A DNA stretch of 64,000 nucleotides from Spirosoma endbachense (GCF_010233585.1 NZ_CP045997.1:3683779-3747778); one strand, 5' to 3'; positions 42,960 through 52,503 are shown, counted from the first letter of the stretch. Notes: generated by a model not told the origin, from the letters alone. Made by a program: numbers and translations.

Positions 42960-45287
42960 TCAAAATACAATCCGCTGATTAACAACAAAATAACGACCCA
43001 TTTGCAACGAATACGCCAATGAATTCAACTGGCTACTGTAAAGCATCTGGTAAGCATTCGAATGGTTAAATGCATTCTGTATATCAATCGACCATTCGAA
43101 GGTGGCCCTGGGCTTGTTACGCCGGTACGTAAGCTTGATATCTGTTCGACTGTAGACCGGCAATTGTCCGGCAAAGGGTCGCTGTTCGTCAAAAACGGTC
43201 GTGTTCATTTCCTGCGAACGGGCCAGATCGATCGGGGTGTACCGTCGGCCGCCAGCCAGGGTATTTCGAATATCGATAGCCAGCGAATTGCGGGAGCCAA
43301 CCGTCCATTCATAACCTCCCAGCGCATTCCAGACAAACCGATTGGCAAAAGCCGTCGAATTCCATTCACCCAGCAAGGTTCGATATTGACTGTTGAACAT
43401 GGATAGTGTCGAGAGCAGGTAATACTGTTTGCTAAAAGGCTTTTCGACGGTTAGCTCAGCGCCATAATTTCGTCCGGTTCCGGCGTTGATCAGGCCCGTT
43501 CGGTTGGTTGTAAAAAACGAGGCCCCTTCGTTCAGCGCAGAATAATACGATGGCTTCTGGTCGATCGGGATGTCGTATAAATATTGGTAATATGTCTCTG
43601 CTTTCAGGAGCCAGTCGGTGCCTATGCGTTGGGTCCAGCCCAGTACGGCCTGCCGACTTTTTGAGAACCCAAGCGACTGATTCGGCAAACGACCCACCTG
43701 ATTATCGGCGGTTGGTTCGTTAAAATACAGCATCCAGTCCTGCATCCGGCTGAAATTGCCCACACCAGCACTGAGCGTTGTTTTAGGCGTAAGTTGATAC
43801 TGAAGCCCCGCTCTTGGTTCAACAACTCCGTGCTGATTCAGGCTCAGGTGCGTAGCATGCAGCCCTACATTAAGCGTCAGTCGATCGGTAGGCGTATATT
43901 GCCACTGAAGGTAGCCCTGGTAGGTCTGTGCCGACGCATCGGCATTACGTAGTGACTTCATACCCGACGCCAGCTGGGTGCTGTCGTGAAACGAAAACCA
44001 GTAGTTGGAAGCAATCACGCCAGCCAGCAGGCTACTCTGCATCGAATACCGGTGCGTCAGTTGAGCATGAGCCGTGGCTTTTGTGTAGTGCGACCGATCG
44101 CGGTAGTTTGCGTGCAGGGCATCATCCCGACCGAGCGTGTCATAGCGATTCGCGACCTGTGTCCCTGTAAAAGCAGTTGCCAGACGAAACGTTGTCTGGG
44201 TGGTTAGCTGGCTGTTATAGGTTGCTCCTATCACGCCCATTGCCGTTCGATAGTCGTTATAGGTACCTGCATCGCTGTAGGCGCTAACCGTATTATCGAA
44301 GACTGTTCCGTTTTTCCCACCGACACCAAAAATGCTGAGTGTATGACCTTTAGCTATCGAAAAGTTCAGTTTAACAGTCAGATCCTGGTATTGAGGAGCC
44401 GACGTACCCGTTCCGAACCGAACCCCGATTTTACTGAGTAGCCCCAGCACACTGTACCGGTAATGAACCAGGTAACTCGACTTGTTCTTTCTGGAAAGCG
44501 GCCCTTCAGCACCAGCTTCAAAGCCCGTAAAACCAGCCTGAAAGGTATATTCCCGTTTGCGCTCGTTTCCATTGCGCAGCTGAAGATCAAACACGCCAGA
44601 TAAGGCATTCCCGTAAGCGGCCGGAAAGGCTCCGGTCAGAAACGACGATGTCTGGAGTGTCTGACTATTCAGGATCGGAACGGGCCCGCCCGTTGCGCCC
44701 ATGGCACCAAAGTGGTTCGGGTTCGGCACGTCGACACCTTCGATTCGCCATAAAAGACCATTCGGCGCATTTCCCCGGACGACAATATCGTTTCGTGTGT
44801 CGTTATTACCGACCACACCGGCAAAATTCATGGCCATTCGCGACGGGTCATTGCGGCTTCCGGCAAAACGCGTCGTTTGCTCCAGATCAACTATCTGCCC
44901 GCTCACCGACACATAACCATTCGCAATGGCCGTTGCTGGCCGGCTGCCCCGCACGTTTACCTCCCCTAACTGCTGAGTCGATTCGGTCAGTACAACGTCG
45001 GCCACGGTTTCCTTGCCGGTAGTTACCAGCACATTGTCGATCAGTTGAAGATGGTATCCTTCGGCTTTGATCAACAACCGATAGCGACCCGGTTCGGGCA
45101 CTGCCATTACGTAGTGACCCGTGCTGTCGGAGAAGACATGCTGGTCTGATCCGTTGGCCAGCAATACTTCGGCATGGGCAATGGGCCGCTGAGTTCGTTC
45201 CTGAAACAACGTTCCCTGAATTGTCTGGGCACAAACGCTCACGAGCGAGGCATAGAGCAGACATAGGTTAAGGAGAAAGGGTTTCAT
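42960..45287 (-). CDS. TonB-dependent outer-membrane receptor within the cluster
   Basis: A 775-aa receptor from the ATG at 45287, which gives a normal signal peptide (cleavage near SVCAQ). It has a carboxypeptidase-regulatory-like domain (GTLFQERTQRPIAHAEV), plug (DIVVRGNAPNGLLWRIEGV) and barrel ending FVVNQRIVF. It overlaps the thioesterase gene by 20 bases, so cotranslation is likely. It is not a close match to the receptor at 36056-38254. Each end of the precursor/enzyme core thus has its own receptor. Confidence 0.9.
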   Translation of the reverse strand: MKPFLLNLCLLYASLVSVCAQTIQGTLFQERTQRPIAHAEVLLANGSDQHVFSDSTGHYVMAVPEPGRYRLLIKAEGYHLQLIDNVLVTTGKETVADVVLTESTQQLGEVNVRGSRPATAIANGYVSVSGQIVDLEQTTRFAGSRNDPSRMAMNFAGVVGNNDTRNDIVVRGNAPNGLLWRIEGVDVPNPNHFGAMGATGGPVPILNSQTLQTSSFLTGAFPAAYGNALSGVFDLQLRNGNERKREYTFQAGFTGFEAGAEGPLSRKNKSSYLVHYRYSVLGLLSKIGVRFGTGTSAPQYQDLTVKLNFSIAKGHTLSIFGVGGKNGTVFDNTVSAYSDAGTYNDYRTAMGVIGATYNSQLTTQTTFRLATAFTGTQVANRYDTLGRDDALHANYRDRSHYTKATAHAQLTHRYSMQSSLLAGVIASNYWFSFHDSTQLASGMKSLRNADASAQTYQGYLQWQYTPTDRLTLNVGLHATHLSLNQHGVVEPRAGLQYQLTPKTTLSAGVGNFSRMQDWMLYFNEPTADNQVGRLPNQSLGFSKSRQAVLGWTQRIGTDWLLKAETYYQYLYDIPIDQKPSYYSALNEGASFFTTNRTGLINAGTGRNYGAELTVEKPFSKQYYLLSTLSMFNSQYRTLLGEWNSTAFANRFVWNALGGYEWTVGSRNSLAIDIRNTLAGGRRYTPIDLARSQEMNTTVFDEQRPFAGQLPVYSRTDIKLTYRRNKPRATFEWSIDIQNAFNHSNAYQMLYSSQLNSLAYSLQMGRYFVVNQRIVF

Positions 45288-46011
45288 GTCGCTGCATTGG
45301 ATAAAGTGAAAAAGGGACAAGCGCATCGTGTACGCACCGATGGATAAACGGCGCATTGTCGAAGAGAAAAAAATGGCCGCCTGGCAGAATATGTAAATCA
45401 ATCGGTGCGGTAAACTCTTCCTGCCAGCGGGCGGCCTCCGCCAGTGTATAAATGTCGTTTTCGCCGATAAATACAGTTGCCGGAATGGTCAGACTGGCGG
45501 GGCCAGTTTGTGCATAATCGTAGCTTTCAAGCGCCATCATATCGGCCCGCAACACTTTCTCGTACAGATCGAACGAGCGTGGATTTTTCAGTAAAGCCGA
45601 CACATCACCATCCATATCCTGCACTTCCTGAATGATCTCCTGGCGGGTCATGTTCTTTGCGTTTCGTTGTTTTTCGGGAATGCTGGCCCCACCCCGCCCC
45701 GACAGAAAGAGATGCAGGGGCGGGGTCATTCCTTCGGCCCGAAGCCGACAGCTGAGTCGATAGGCGATTAAACTGCCCATACTGTGCCCAAAAAAGGCAA
45801 ACGGGCCTGTCAGTTGTGTTTTGAGTCGCCGAAACAGATCATCGGCTACGGCATCGAGCGTATCCAGCGAGGATTCAAACAACCGACGACCCCGACCCGG
45901 ATAATCAAGCGGTATCCATACGATACCCGGCGGAGCCTGCCGGATCAGGGGTTGGTACGAATAGCAGCTGCCGGCCGCAAACGGAAAGCAGAACAGACGA
46001 AGGGCTTCCAT
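45268..46011 (-). CDS. Type II thioesterase (alpha/beta hydrolase)
   Basis: A 247-aa enzyme from the ATG at 46011. It has the GrsT-like opening LFCFPFAAGSCYSYQPL, the nucleophile elbow GHSMGSLIAYRL (Ser ~75) and the catalytic His in GGHFFLFD. Such enzymes clear or release acyl groups from carrier proteins in NRPS/PKS pathways. It sits between the PPTase and TonB receptor genes. It may free the fatty acyl chain or remove misprimed units from the cluster ACP. Confidence 0.9.
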   Translation of the reverse strand: MEALRLFCFPFAAGSCYSYQPLIRQAPPGIVWIPLDYPGRGRRLFESSLDTLDAVADDLFRRLKTQLTGPFAFFGHSMGSLIAYRLSCRLRAEGMTPPLHLFLSGRGGASIPEKQRNAKNMTRQEIIQEVQDMDGDVSALLKNPRSFDLYEKVLRADMMALESYDYAQTGPASLTIPATVFIGENDIYTLAEAARWQEEFTAPIDLHILPGGHFFLFDNAPFIHRCVHDALVPFSLYPMQRHETLSP

Positions 46012-46029
46012 AATCAACGGGGTATAAAA

Positions 46030-46656
46030 TCAGAGGCTTTCGAGTTGTACGGTCACGTGGTCGTTCGTATCGCTGGCTTCGTAGGCAACGTAGCCAATGT
46101 AGTTTGGCTGAATCAGCAACGGGGTCAGTCGTACGATTACATCACGACACCGAAGCTGTTGAATATGCTCAAATTGAAAGTCGGTCAGTCGTGCATCCAG
46201 TTCATGCCCAAGCGCCTTGTAGGCGGCCTCTTTCTGCGACCACAGGGCCAGTACGTCCTCGCCAGTCATCAGCTCCCGCTCGGCCATTGACAGAAATAAT
46301 CCTTCGACCCCAGGGCGTAACCGAACCCGTTTCTGAATGTCGATTCCTACGGCTCGGCGGGGGGCAATGACGCAGGCAGCCAATTGCCCCGAATGCGACA
46401 GACTGAATGCATAGCGGCTATCTGACAGATAAGGTTTTCCATTCACATGGTAGCGTAAACTGACCAGCGGTTCATCGGGATGGGGCGGGTGATGGTGAAG
46501 CGCGTAATGCAATAGCCACTTACTCAACATCGACAATTGCCGGGACTGAGCCGTGCGATAGGGTCGCACGGGGACCGGTAATCGGGCTAAGTCAGCCTCA
46601 GACCGATGTTCAGCCGCAAGGTCAGCCCAATAGACAGAGAGAGTAGATAACGGCAT
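46030..46656 (-). CDS. Sfp-type 4'-phosphopantetheinyl transferase
   Basis: A 208-aa PPTase with the family motifs AVGIDIQKR and LWSQKEAAYKALG, plus FSLSHSGQLAAC. It moves phosphopantetheine from CoA to the ACP serine. It follows the AMP-ligase by three bases and precedes the thioesterase by 18, so the three form one unit dedicated to the local carrier protein. Confidence 0.92.
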   Translation of the reverse strand: MPLSTLSVYWADLAAEHRSEADLARLPVPVRPYRTAQSRQLSMLSKWLLHYALHHHPPHPDEPLVSLRYHVNGKPYLSDSRYAFSLSHSGQLAACVIAPRRAVGIDIQKRVRLRPGVEGLFLSMAERELMTGEDVLALWSQKEAAYKALGHELDARLTDFQFEHIQQLRCRDVIVRLTPLLIQPNYIGYVAYEASDTNDHVTVQLESL

Positions 46657-46659
46657 AGC

Positions 46660-48168
46660 TTATTTTTCGTTTAAAAGCGTGTTGGTACGCATTAACGTGA
46701 ACACAAACAGTTGATCACAGGGTGACCCAAAAGCGTCGCGGAGTCGTTGATAGACATCGGTTTCCTGTACGGGATAATCCCGCATGGCAATGGCGCCAAT
46801 ATGAATCTGCTGGTCGGTATGCCGCAACGCTACTTTCAGGAACGCAAAGTGGGCATACAGCACATTTTCGACTTCACGGAACCAGTAGATTTGCTCATTG
46901 ATCCGAAACTGATCGCCTTTTCGTCCCAGCACAAACAATCGGCCCTGCGAATCGAGGTAACCCACGTCCTTCGTGGTAATGGTCGAATGGGGGCGATGTG
47001 AAGGGCAGGCGGGTGCATTAAAATACCCCATCATGACCGATGGACTATGAATTCGAACCGTACCGATGTTACCGGGCAACAACTCACCTCCTTCGTCATC
47101 AATGATCTGCACACGCACGCCCTGATTGGGTCGTCCAACTGATTCCACGTCCGGGTCGGCCGGATGGTGAACAGGATGCGTGGCAACGCGAGGGCCAGCC
47201 TCGGCCAGGCCATACGTTTTTACAACCGGACAACCAAAAACCTGCATCGCTTTATGAATTGCCGTCGTTTCGATGCGATTACCACCCACCGCCACGAATC
47301 GCAGGGTCGAGAAATCGGCGGGCAACAGTTTCCGGTCATGGAGGTAATTCAACTGGCGAACCATCGGCGGCACCAGGAACAGGGTCGTAACCCGATGGCG
47401 TCCAAAGAGCCAGACCATCTGGTGCAGAAAAAACAGTGTATCAAGCAGCAGAATGGTCGCTCCAACGTACAAATGGCTTAAAAACTGGCCGATAAGTCCG
47501 TACGAATACCCCATGGGCAAGGCAATGGCGGTTACATCGTCCGAACGTAGCTTTAGCGCATCCACATTAGCCCGAATGTTGAAAAGCGTTCCGGCATTGG
47601 TGAGCTGCACGACTTTGGCGGCTCCGCTGCTACCCGAGCTGGTCACTAACAGGGCCGTATCGCCATGCGTTGAACTCGTGGCACAATTATTACTGAACAA
47701 ATCGAATCCCGCATCGAACGGCCGTTGCGTCATATAGGACTCACTAGCCAGTTGTTTTCGGATAGCAAGGCTACTACGAGGTACGGCAAACCAGGCGATG
47801 TTTAACTGGCTCAAATCGCCCAGCACCTCAATTCGATAGTTAATCACGAACGGCACTGCCCCCAGCGACAAAACAGCCAGAAACAACGTACTCATATCGA
47901 GGCTATTCGGCGAACAGATAGCCACCACATCGGCGGGCTGAACACCAGCCCGTTTTAGCATTCGCTGCTGGTAGCTAACCTGCTGCCACATGTCGGCATA
48001 CGTCAGGCTGCGCTTTCCTTCGATAAGAGCCGTTTTGTCGGGATGTCGCTCGTGTCGCCTTCGCAGCACGTTGGCCAGCGTCTCCCCGCCTACCCCGCTC
48101 CTGGTCGAAGCGGGATTAGGCATGAGGGGGGAGATCGGCAGAGAGTCTGTCAGCGAATAAGCAGACAT
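46660..48168 (-). CDS. Acyl-AMP ligase (ANL superfamily)
   Basis: A 502-aa adenylating enzyme from the ATG at 48168. It has LLVTSSGSSGAAK as the phosphate loop, a KTYGLAEAGPRVATHP region and a DVGYLDSQGRLFVLGRKGD hinge motif. The C-terminal subdomain is short and ends LMRTNTLLNEK, so the usual PxxxGK motif is reduced; the final Lys may serve. It probably activates a fatty or other carboxylic acid as the starter for the ACP. The aryl- or fatty-acid choice cannot be read from sequence alone. Confidence 0.88.
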   Translation of the reverse strand: MSAYSLTDSLPISPLMPNPASTRSGVGGETLANVLRRRHERHPDKTALIEGKRSLTYADMWQQVSYQQRMLKRAGVQPADVVAICSPNSLDMSTLFLAVLSLGAVPFVINYRIEVLGDLSQLNIAWFAVPRSSLAIRKQLASESYMTQRPFDAGFDLFSNNCATSSTHGDTALLVTSSGSSGAAKVVQLTNAGTLFNIRANVDALKLRSDDVTAIALPMGYSYGLIGQFLSHLYVGATILLLDTLFFLHQMVWLFGRHRVTTLFLVPPMVRQLNYLHDRKLLPADFSTLRFVAVGGNRIETTAIHKAMQVFGCPVVKTYGLAEAGPRVATHPVHHPADPDVESVGRPNQGVRVQIIDDEGGELLPGNIGTVRIHSPSVMMGYFNAPACPSHRPHSTITTKDVGYLDSQGRLFVLGRKGDQFRINEQIYWFREVENVLYAHFAFLKVALRHTDQQIHIGAIAMRDYPVQETDVYQRLRDAFGSPCDQLFVFTLMRTNTLLNEK

Positions 48169-48178
48169 AGGAGTGAAA

Positions 48179-48592
48179 TTAGTTGATATGGATGGTAATG
48201 GACTTGTCGCTATTGACCGTAAAAAGCATAGCGTCAAATTTGGGAGGGCCAAAAGAGGCCTTTACATTGTTTGAAACACCCCAGCCTTCTTTCGGAATAC
48301 CGAAAATACCCGTATCCATTTTCTTGTTATCGTTCTCATCGTGAAACAACCGTACGGCATAGGTTCCCGGCGGAACGTTCTGGAAAACGAGTTGGGCGTT
48401 GTTTTTCTGAACCAGCGCGGTCTGTTTCTGAACAGCCTTCTGGCCAGGGTCCTGAAGCGACGCATACACAGCTCCACTCTCCGTTTTGAGGTCGGTCACG
48501 TTGACCGTCACGGTGTGTGCATTAGCCTGATGTTGCGCTTTTGCGGCAAATGAGCCAGCCAGCAGTGTGGCGGCAAGGAGTACATTTTTCAT
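48179..48592 (-). CDS. DUF2141 secreted protein
   Basis: A 137-aa protein with a signal peptide (cleavage near AAKAQ) and a single beta-sandwich domain of DUF2141 type, with VPPGTYAVRLFHDENDNKKMDTGIFGIPKEGWG as its core and the DENDNKKMD loop as a likely cation site. The family is periplasmic and of unknown function. It lies between the LanB-like and AMP-ligase genes, so it probably belongs to the same operon. A carrier role for a hydrophobic product is speculation. Confidence 0.88.
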   Translation of the reverse strand: MKNVLLAATLLAGSFAAKAQHQANAHTVTVNVTDLKTESGAVYASLQDPGQKAVQKQTALVQKNNAQLVFQNVPPGTYAVRLFHDENDNKKMDTGIFGIPKEGWGVSNNVKASFGPPKFDAMLFTVNSDKSITIHIN

Positions 48593-48642
48593 ACTAAACA
48601 GGGATTAAAGGATTAAAAAATAAAACAGGGTTACGTTTGTAT

Positions 48643-51249
48643 TCAATTATTCACTGTTACTAAAGGCTGATTGATAGCCGCTCCGGGCAACGGTTCTACA
48701 ACAGAGCTGACAGGCTTCGGAGCATACCATTGCGGCACGGCTTCTACCGCATAGCGTTTCCCTTCGATACGGATTAGCTCATCGGATGTCGGTCGCATTT
48801 CCACCACTTTCAGGAGGGCTCCTACCGTAACGGCTTTCCGCACTAATCGCCGAAACAGATCCACCAGCAAGGCATTGTCGAAGCGGATGTACTGGGGTTT
48901 GTGGTCATCGGGATTGGGTGCATCGGGTAAACTGACAAATACTTCATCGGGTAACTGATATCGTTGTTGCCAGCTATGGGCGGCTCGAAAAAAAGTAAAC
49001 GAATCACCTTCGATGGGCAGCGCGGCCTCCGCCCCAACGGGTAACCACCACGTCTTTCGCTGAATGATCAACCGGCGGTCCAGCACGATGCGCGGTCCTA
49101 TCCGTATCGTTCCGGCAGGTTTTTGCTCAGCGTACCACGCATTGATAACCGAGTTAAACACTGTCAGACTCAGCTCCGGCAACGGAGCAAACTGACACAG
49201 AAACGTATATAAGCGAGACCGATCTGCCTGAAAGCCCATATCCACAACCTGCACCCGCTTATGGCCTGGTGCATGCCAGAGATCAACCCGCTGGCCGTCG
49301 TCCGATAAGCGTACCGATAAGTCGCTGAGCGGAATGGCTTGTACCGATGAAGGTGGTACATGACCCGCCGGTGTCAAAATAGATCCCTCAACCAGTGCCG
49401 GATGGAAGTTTGCGTTATGATAATGGTCGTCGGTAGCTTCTACAAGCAAACAATCGGCAGGAGTGGCACTGTGGTTTGTCTTGACAAGTTCGTGCGTCAG
49501 ACTATGGTTAAAGTAAGGCAGGAATCGCCCATAAAGGCGCCCAAAGCCGCCAGCTAATTCATTCAGTGCGGCACAAAGTCGCCCTCGACTATCGGTCCAC
49601 GATTGCCAGAAAACAGCCTGGCTGAGTAGGGTATCCGACGAATCAGGAATCCATTCACTTCGTAGCTGTATTGTGTCAGCACGAAGCCCTTCAGCAGCCC
49701 AGTGCTCCCATTGCTGTCGAATATCAGGGGCAATTACTGAGCTCTTCTGGAACGATTCCGGTTGGCTCAGGTAATGCGCAAAGAACGTAGTTACGGGTAC
49801 AGATTCGGTTGTCGGATAGGTAGTTTTGAACAGGTTTGCCAAGGAATAAGCAGGCGGTGTGCAAACCTCCACCATATGCCTCGTCAACCTATCAACACTG
49901 GTAATCAGGCGTTTTACATCAGGCTTGGGTAAATGCCCCTGAAGCGAACGGGTAACGTCTTCAAAAAATAACTGTTCGGCTCGCAGCGGCCAGAAATCAG
50001 GAGCTGGTGGAGCTGGAAGTTGCCCAATATGCTCTGCCAGCACACCCTGTGCTTTCGATAACAGCGAAAGTCGCTGACCGGGCGTAGCCATTGGCAACAT
50101 TGTGGCCGTGGCCAGCAGGGCATGGATCAAACTAAGCTGACTATCGACAAACCTGGGTGCCATCCATCGGTACTGAGTCAGCCAGTCCTGCAACCGTATC
50201 GCCCAGTCAGCATCAGCCGCCGACACAGGCAATGGATGCTGCAAAAGGCCCAGTTCAATCAGTTTGTCAATGTATTGATGTGCTTCCAGGCTTGTTGATC
50301 GAAATTTTTGTTGAATCCGATCGACCCAATCCTTGTACGTTCGCGCCGGGCGACGCATCGACGTTACCCACCGGAGAACGGGGTTAAGGGAAATTTTAAC
50401 GCAGGCTACCTGACCATTCGTCTGACGGATGTAGCTAAGGCCCTCTCCCGAAATCAACACACTCGGGTTCACCATTACAGGCCATTGTTCATATAACCGC
50501 CGGTTTGTTCGTAGCATAGCGTCGAATACGCCCAACAACCGAACCGACAGTCGCACATGCGAACGGGGTGAGCCCGCTTTCCAGTCCAGCGATTCGCCAG
50601 CATGTACGGGTATTGTGGCCAGATGGGTTAGGGTGCTGTAGGGTGTGGTTTTGGTAGCCGCCCGCGAGAGATAGCGCAACAGCCCGTTTTCAACCTGAAA
50701 ATCATCCTTCCGAAAACTGGCCGGATTCGTCTGTTGATAAGCCACTACCTGACGGAGCAATGATAAGCTCGACAAAGCCAGCCCCCGCTGAAAAGCTGCA
50801 TTTCCGACGAGTTGCTGAAAACGCTGCCGACCCTGAATCGCCTGCAGACGATAGAGTTTCGCGGTTGTGTTCATGTAGCGTTCCAGCGCCTTACGATCAT
50901 CGATATACGTTATCAATTGATTCAGTAACGATTCGGATAGCCAGTGTTGGGCCTGCGTTATGTCTTTAGGGCGAATTGCCCGATCATTGTGCAGATCACG
51001 ACGTAATTGCTGTAGTTGCTGCTGCGGTTTTCCGGGCGGACAATGCTTCTCGATCACCGCAAACAAAGCAGCCAGTAAGGGTTCTTTGCGGCTTTCTACC
51101 CGCCGACGCCAATGTTCATACTGATGCAGCCGATGGGTGATTACGGGTGCTCGCAGCCCGTCGAGCACATCGATAGACAGTCCGGCTACGCGCAGCAGCA
51201 CCGGCGACAGGAGCTTGGGCTTGTTCGGAGTAGGCATAGTTCGGGTCAT
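48643..51249 (-). CDS. LanB-like glutamylation-domain protein without elimination domain (PEARL-like)
   Basis: An 868-aa protein aligned to the N-terminal LanB domain: VLLRVAGLSIDVLDGL at the start, RAATKTTPYSTLTHLA (~215-230), and IRIGPRIVLDRRLIIQRKTWWLPVG late. The C-terminal SpaB_C segment that is obvious in the other LanB (18074-21184) is absent, and the protein ends soon after an EVFVSLPDAPNPD-type core. LanB-like proteins of this length either work with a separate eliminase or act as PEARLs, adding an amino acid from aminoacyl-tRNA to a peptide C-terminus. No separate eliminase gene is visible nearby. Which peptide is the substrate is inferred to be the seven precursors. Confidence 0.82.
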   Translation of the reverse strand: MTRTMPTPNKPKLLSPVLLRVAGLSIDVLDGLRAPVITHRLHQYEHWRRRVESRKEPLLAALFAVIEKHCPPGKPQQQLQQLRRDLHNDRAIRPKDITQAQHWLSESLLNQLITYIDDRKALERYMNTTAKLYRLQAIQGRQRFQQLVGNAAFQRGLALSSLSLLRQVVAYQQTNPASFRKDDFQVENGLLRYLSRAATKTTPYSTLTHLATIPVHAGESLDWKAGSPRSHVRLSVRLLGVFDAMLRTNRRLYEQWPVMVNPSVLISGEGLSYIRQTNGQVACVKISLNPVLRWVTSMRRPARTYKDWVDRIQQKFRSTSLEAHQYIDKLIELGLLQHPLPVSAADADWAIRLQDWLTQYRWMAPRFVDSQLSLIHALLATATMLPMATPGQRLSLLSKAQGVLAEHIGQLPAPPAPDFWPLRAEQLFFEDVTRSLQGHLPKPDVKRLITSVDRLTRHMVEVCTPPAYSLANLFKTTYPTTESVPVTTFFAHYLSQPESFQKSSVIAPDIRQQWEHWAAEGLRADTIQLRSEWIPDSSDTLLSQAVFWQSWTDSRGRLCAALNELAGGFGRLYGRFLPYFNHSLTHELVKTNHSATPADCLLVEATDDHYHNANFHPALVEGSILTPAGHVPPSSVQAIPLSDLSVRLSDDGQRVDLWHAPGHKRVQVVDMGFQADRSRLYTFLCQFAPLPELSLTVFNSVINAWYAEQKPAGTIRIGPRIVLDRRLIIQRKTWWLPVGAEAALPIEGDSFTFFRAAHSWQQRYQLPDEVFVSLPDAPNPDDHKPQYIRFDNALLVDLFRRLVRKAVTVGALLKVVEMRPTSDELIRIEGKRYAVEAVPQWYAPKPVSSVVEPLPGAAINQPLVTVNN

Positions 51250-51286
51250 GAGCGATGAGAGGATATGGGTACGATTGAGTTAGGCT

Positions 51287-52489
51287 TTACTCGGCCGATT
51301 GCAGCACGCCCTGGCTCCACCAGTGATCGATAAACGCACCGTCTGATGCTGAATCGCCCTCGGCGGAGGTTGAATCGCTGGACTGTTCCAATTGGTGCAA
51401 CCAGTCAAACGCATCGTCGGTCAGCGGAAAGGCCTGATAGGTCTGTCGGTCGAAGAGGTAGCCAGTCTGTTCTATTTTGAAAAGACTGTACCGTTCTTCG
51501 TTGAATCGGAAGGCCGTAACCGGAGCATCCGCGACGGGTTCATCGTCCGACGAGGTAGCCGTCAGCGCATCAAAATCAAGGAATTTGTGAAAGTAAAACC
51601 AGCTTTCCCACTGATCGACATACCGCCGGACATAGCCGGCCAGCAGGTCATACAGTTGCTGGGTTGTTTCGCGTACAAACACCTCGGCCTGAACAGCTTT
51701 AGGTGCTATGGCGGGCAGGCAGTCATAATATGGGATCTCGACACCATCCACCGTTTTGTAATACGAGATAATCGGAATGATAGGCGTTCGGGTCGCATGG
51801 GCCAGCGTGGCAATTCCGCTTCGTGACACGATGGTCTTATTCAGGAATGAAACCCGCAGCTGCCGGTTATTGCGCTGATAAATGCCCCCAACACCCGTAT
51901 TACCATCCAGAAAAATCAGAATTGATCGGCCTTTGTGCAAAGCTCCGGCCATCTGCCGGCCAATGGCCGGACTCTCGGCATCCAGCATGTCGATTGAGGC
52001 CGACGCCTGGTTGTATTGATTCAGCTGAGCCGAAATGTTTTCGATGTACTCCTTCTGACTTCTCAGCGTGCGGTTATCGATCACCAGCGTGAGCGGATAA
52101 CCCGCGTTCAGCAGCATGGCCAGAACGGCCCGATAGCCCCCCAGATGATACGTACAGAAGATGCGCGAAGGTCGGGGCGAATCGGTCGGCTTCAGGAAAT
52201 CGGTATCACCGTTTATACCCATGTGAGCCAGCGAACCAAAATCGACGTAGCGAAAACTGCGGGCGCTCAGCCAGTGATTCGTCAGCAGTCGGAAATAAAT
52301 CGCTTCATGTCGCTCGGCGGGAACATCGGGGCAGAAATGGCTCAGATTGGCCCGCAGGAAATGCAGATCTTTTTGCTGGTGTGCTTTTTTCTTCTGCTTT
52401 TCGCGTTCGCTTACCTCCTGATAAGCCCGTTCGTAGGTCTGCCGAAATGCGGTGCCGTAGGTTTCCCAAAAAGACGATTGCATGGTCAT
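51287..52489 (-). CDS. LPLAT-type acyltransferase with possible PqqD-like tail
   Basis: A 400-aa protein resembling the lauroyl/myristoyl (LpxL/M-like) acyltransferase superfamily: RIFCTYHLGGYRAVLAML (~109-127) aligns with the HxxxxD/E catalytic block, and ILIFLDGNTGVGG and RTPIIPIISYYK fit later blocks. The acidic residue of HxxxxD/E is Arg120 here, so activity may be altered. The last ~70 residues (SLFKIEQTGYLFDRQTY ... FIDHWWSQGVLQ) resemble a PqqD-like domain, which would let the enzyme dock on the precursor leader. It could transfer the ACP-bound acyl chain to the peptide. Confidence 0.75.
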   Translation of the reverse strand: MTMQSSFWETYGTAFRQTYERAYQEVSEREKQKKKAHQQKDLHFLRANLSHFCPDVPAERHEAIYFRLLTNHWLSARSFRYVDFGSLAHMGINGDTDFLKPTDSPRPSRIFCTYHLGGYRAVLAMLLNAGYPLTLVIDNRTLRSQKEYIENISAQLNQYNQASASIDMLDAESPAIGRQMAGALHKGRSILIFLDGNTGVGGIYQRNNRQLRVSFLNKTIVSRSGIATLAHATRTPIIPIISYYKTVDGVEIPYYDCLPAIAPKAVQAEVFVRETTQQLYDLLAGYVRRYVDQWESWFYFHKFLDFDALTATSSDDEPVADAPVTAFRFNEERYSLFKIEQTGYLFDRQTYQAFPLTDDAFDWLHQLEQSSDSTSAEGDSASDGAFIDHWWSQGVLQSAE

Positions 52490-52503
52490 AACAAGTGGAC
52501 GAT

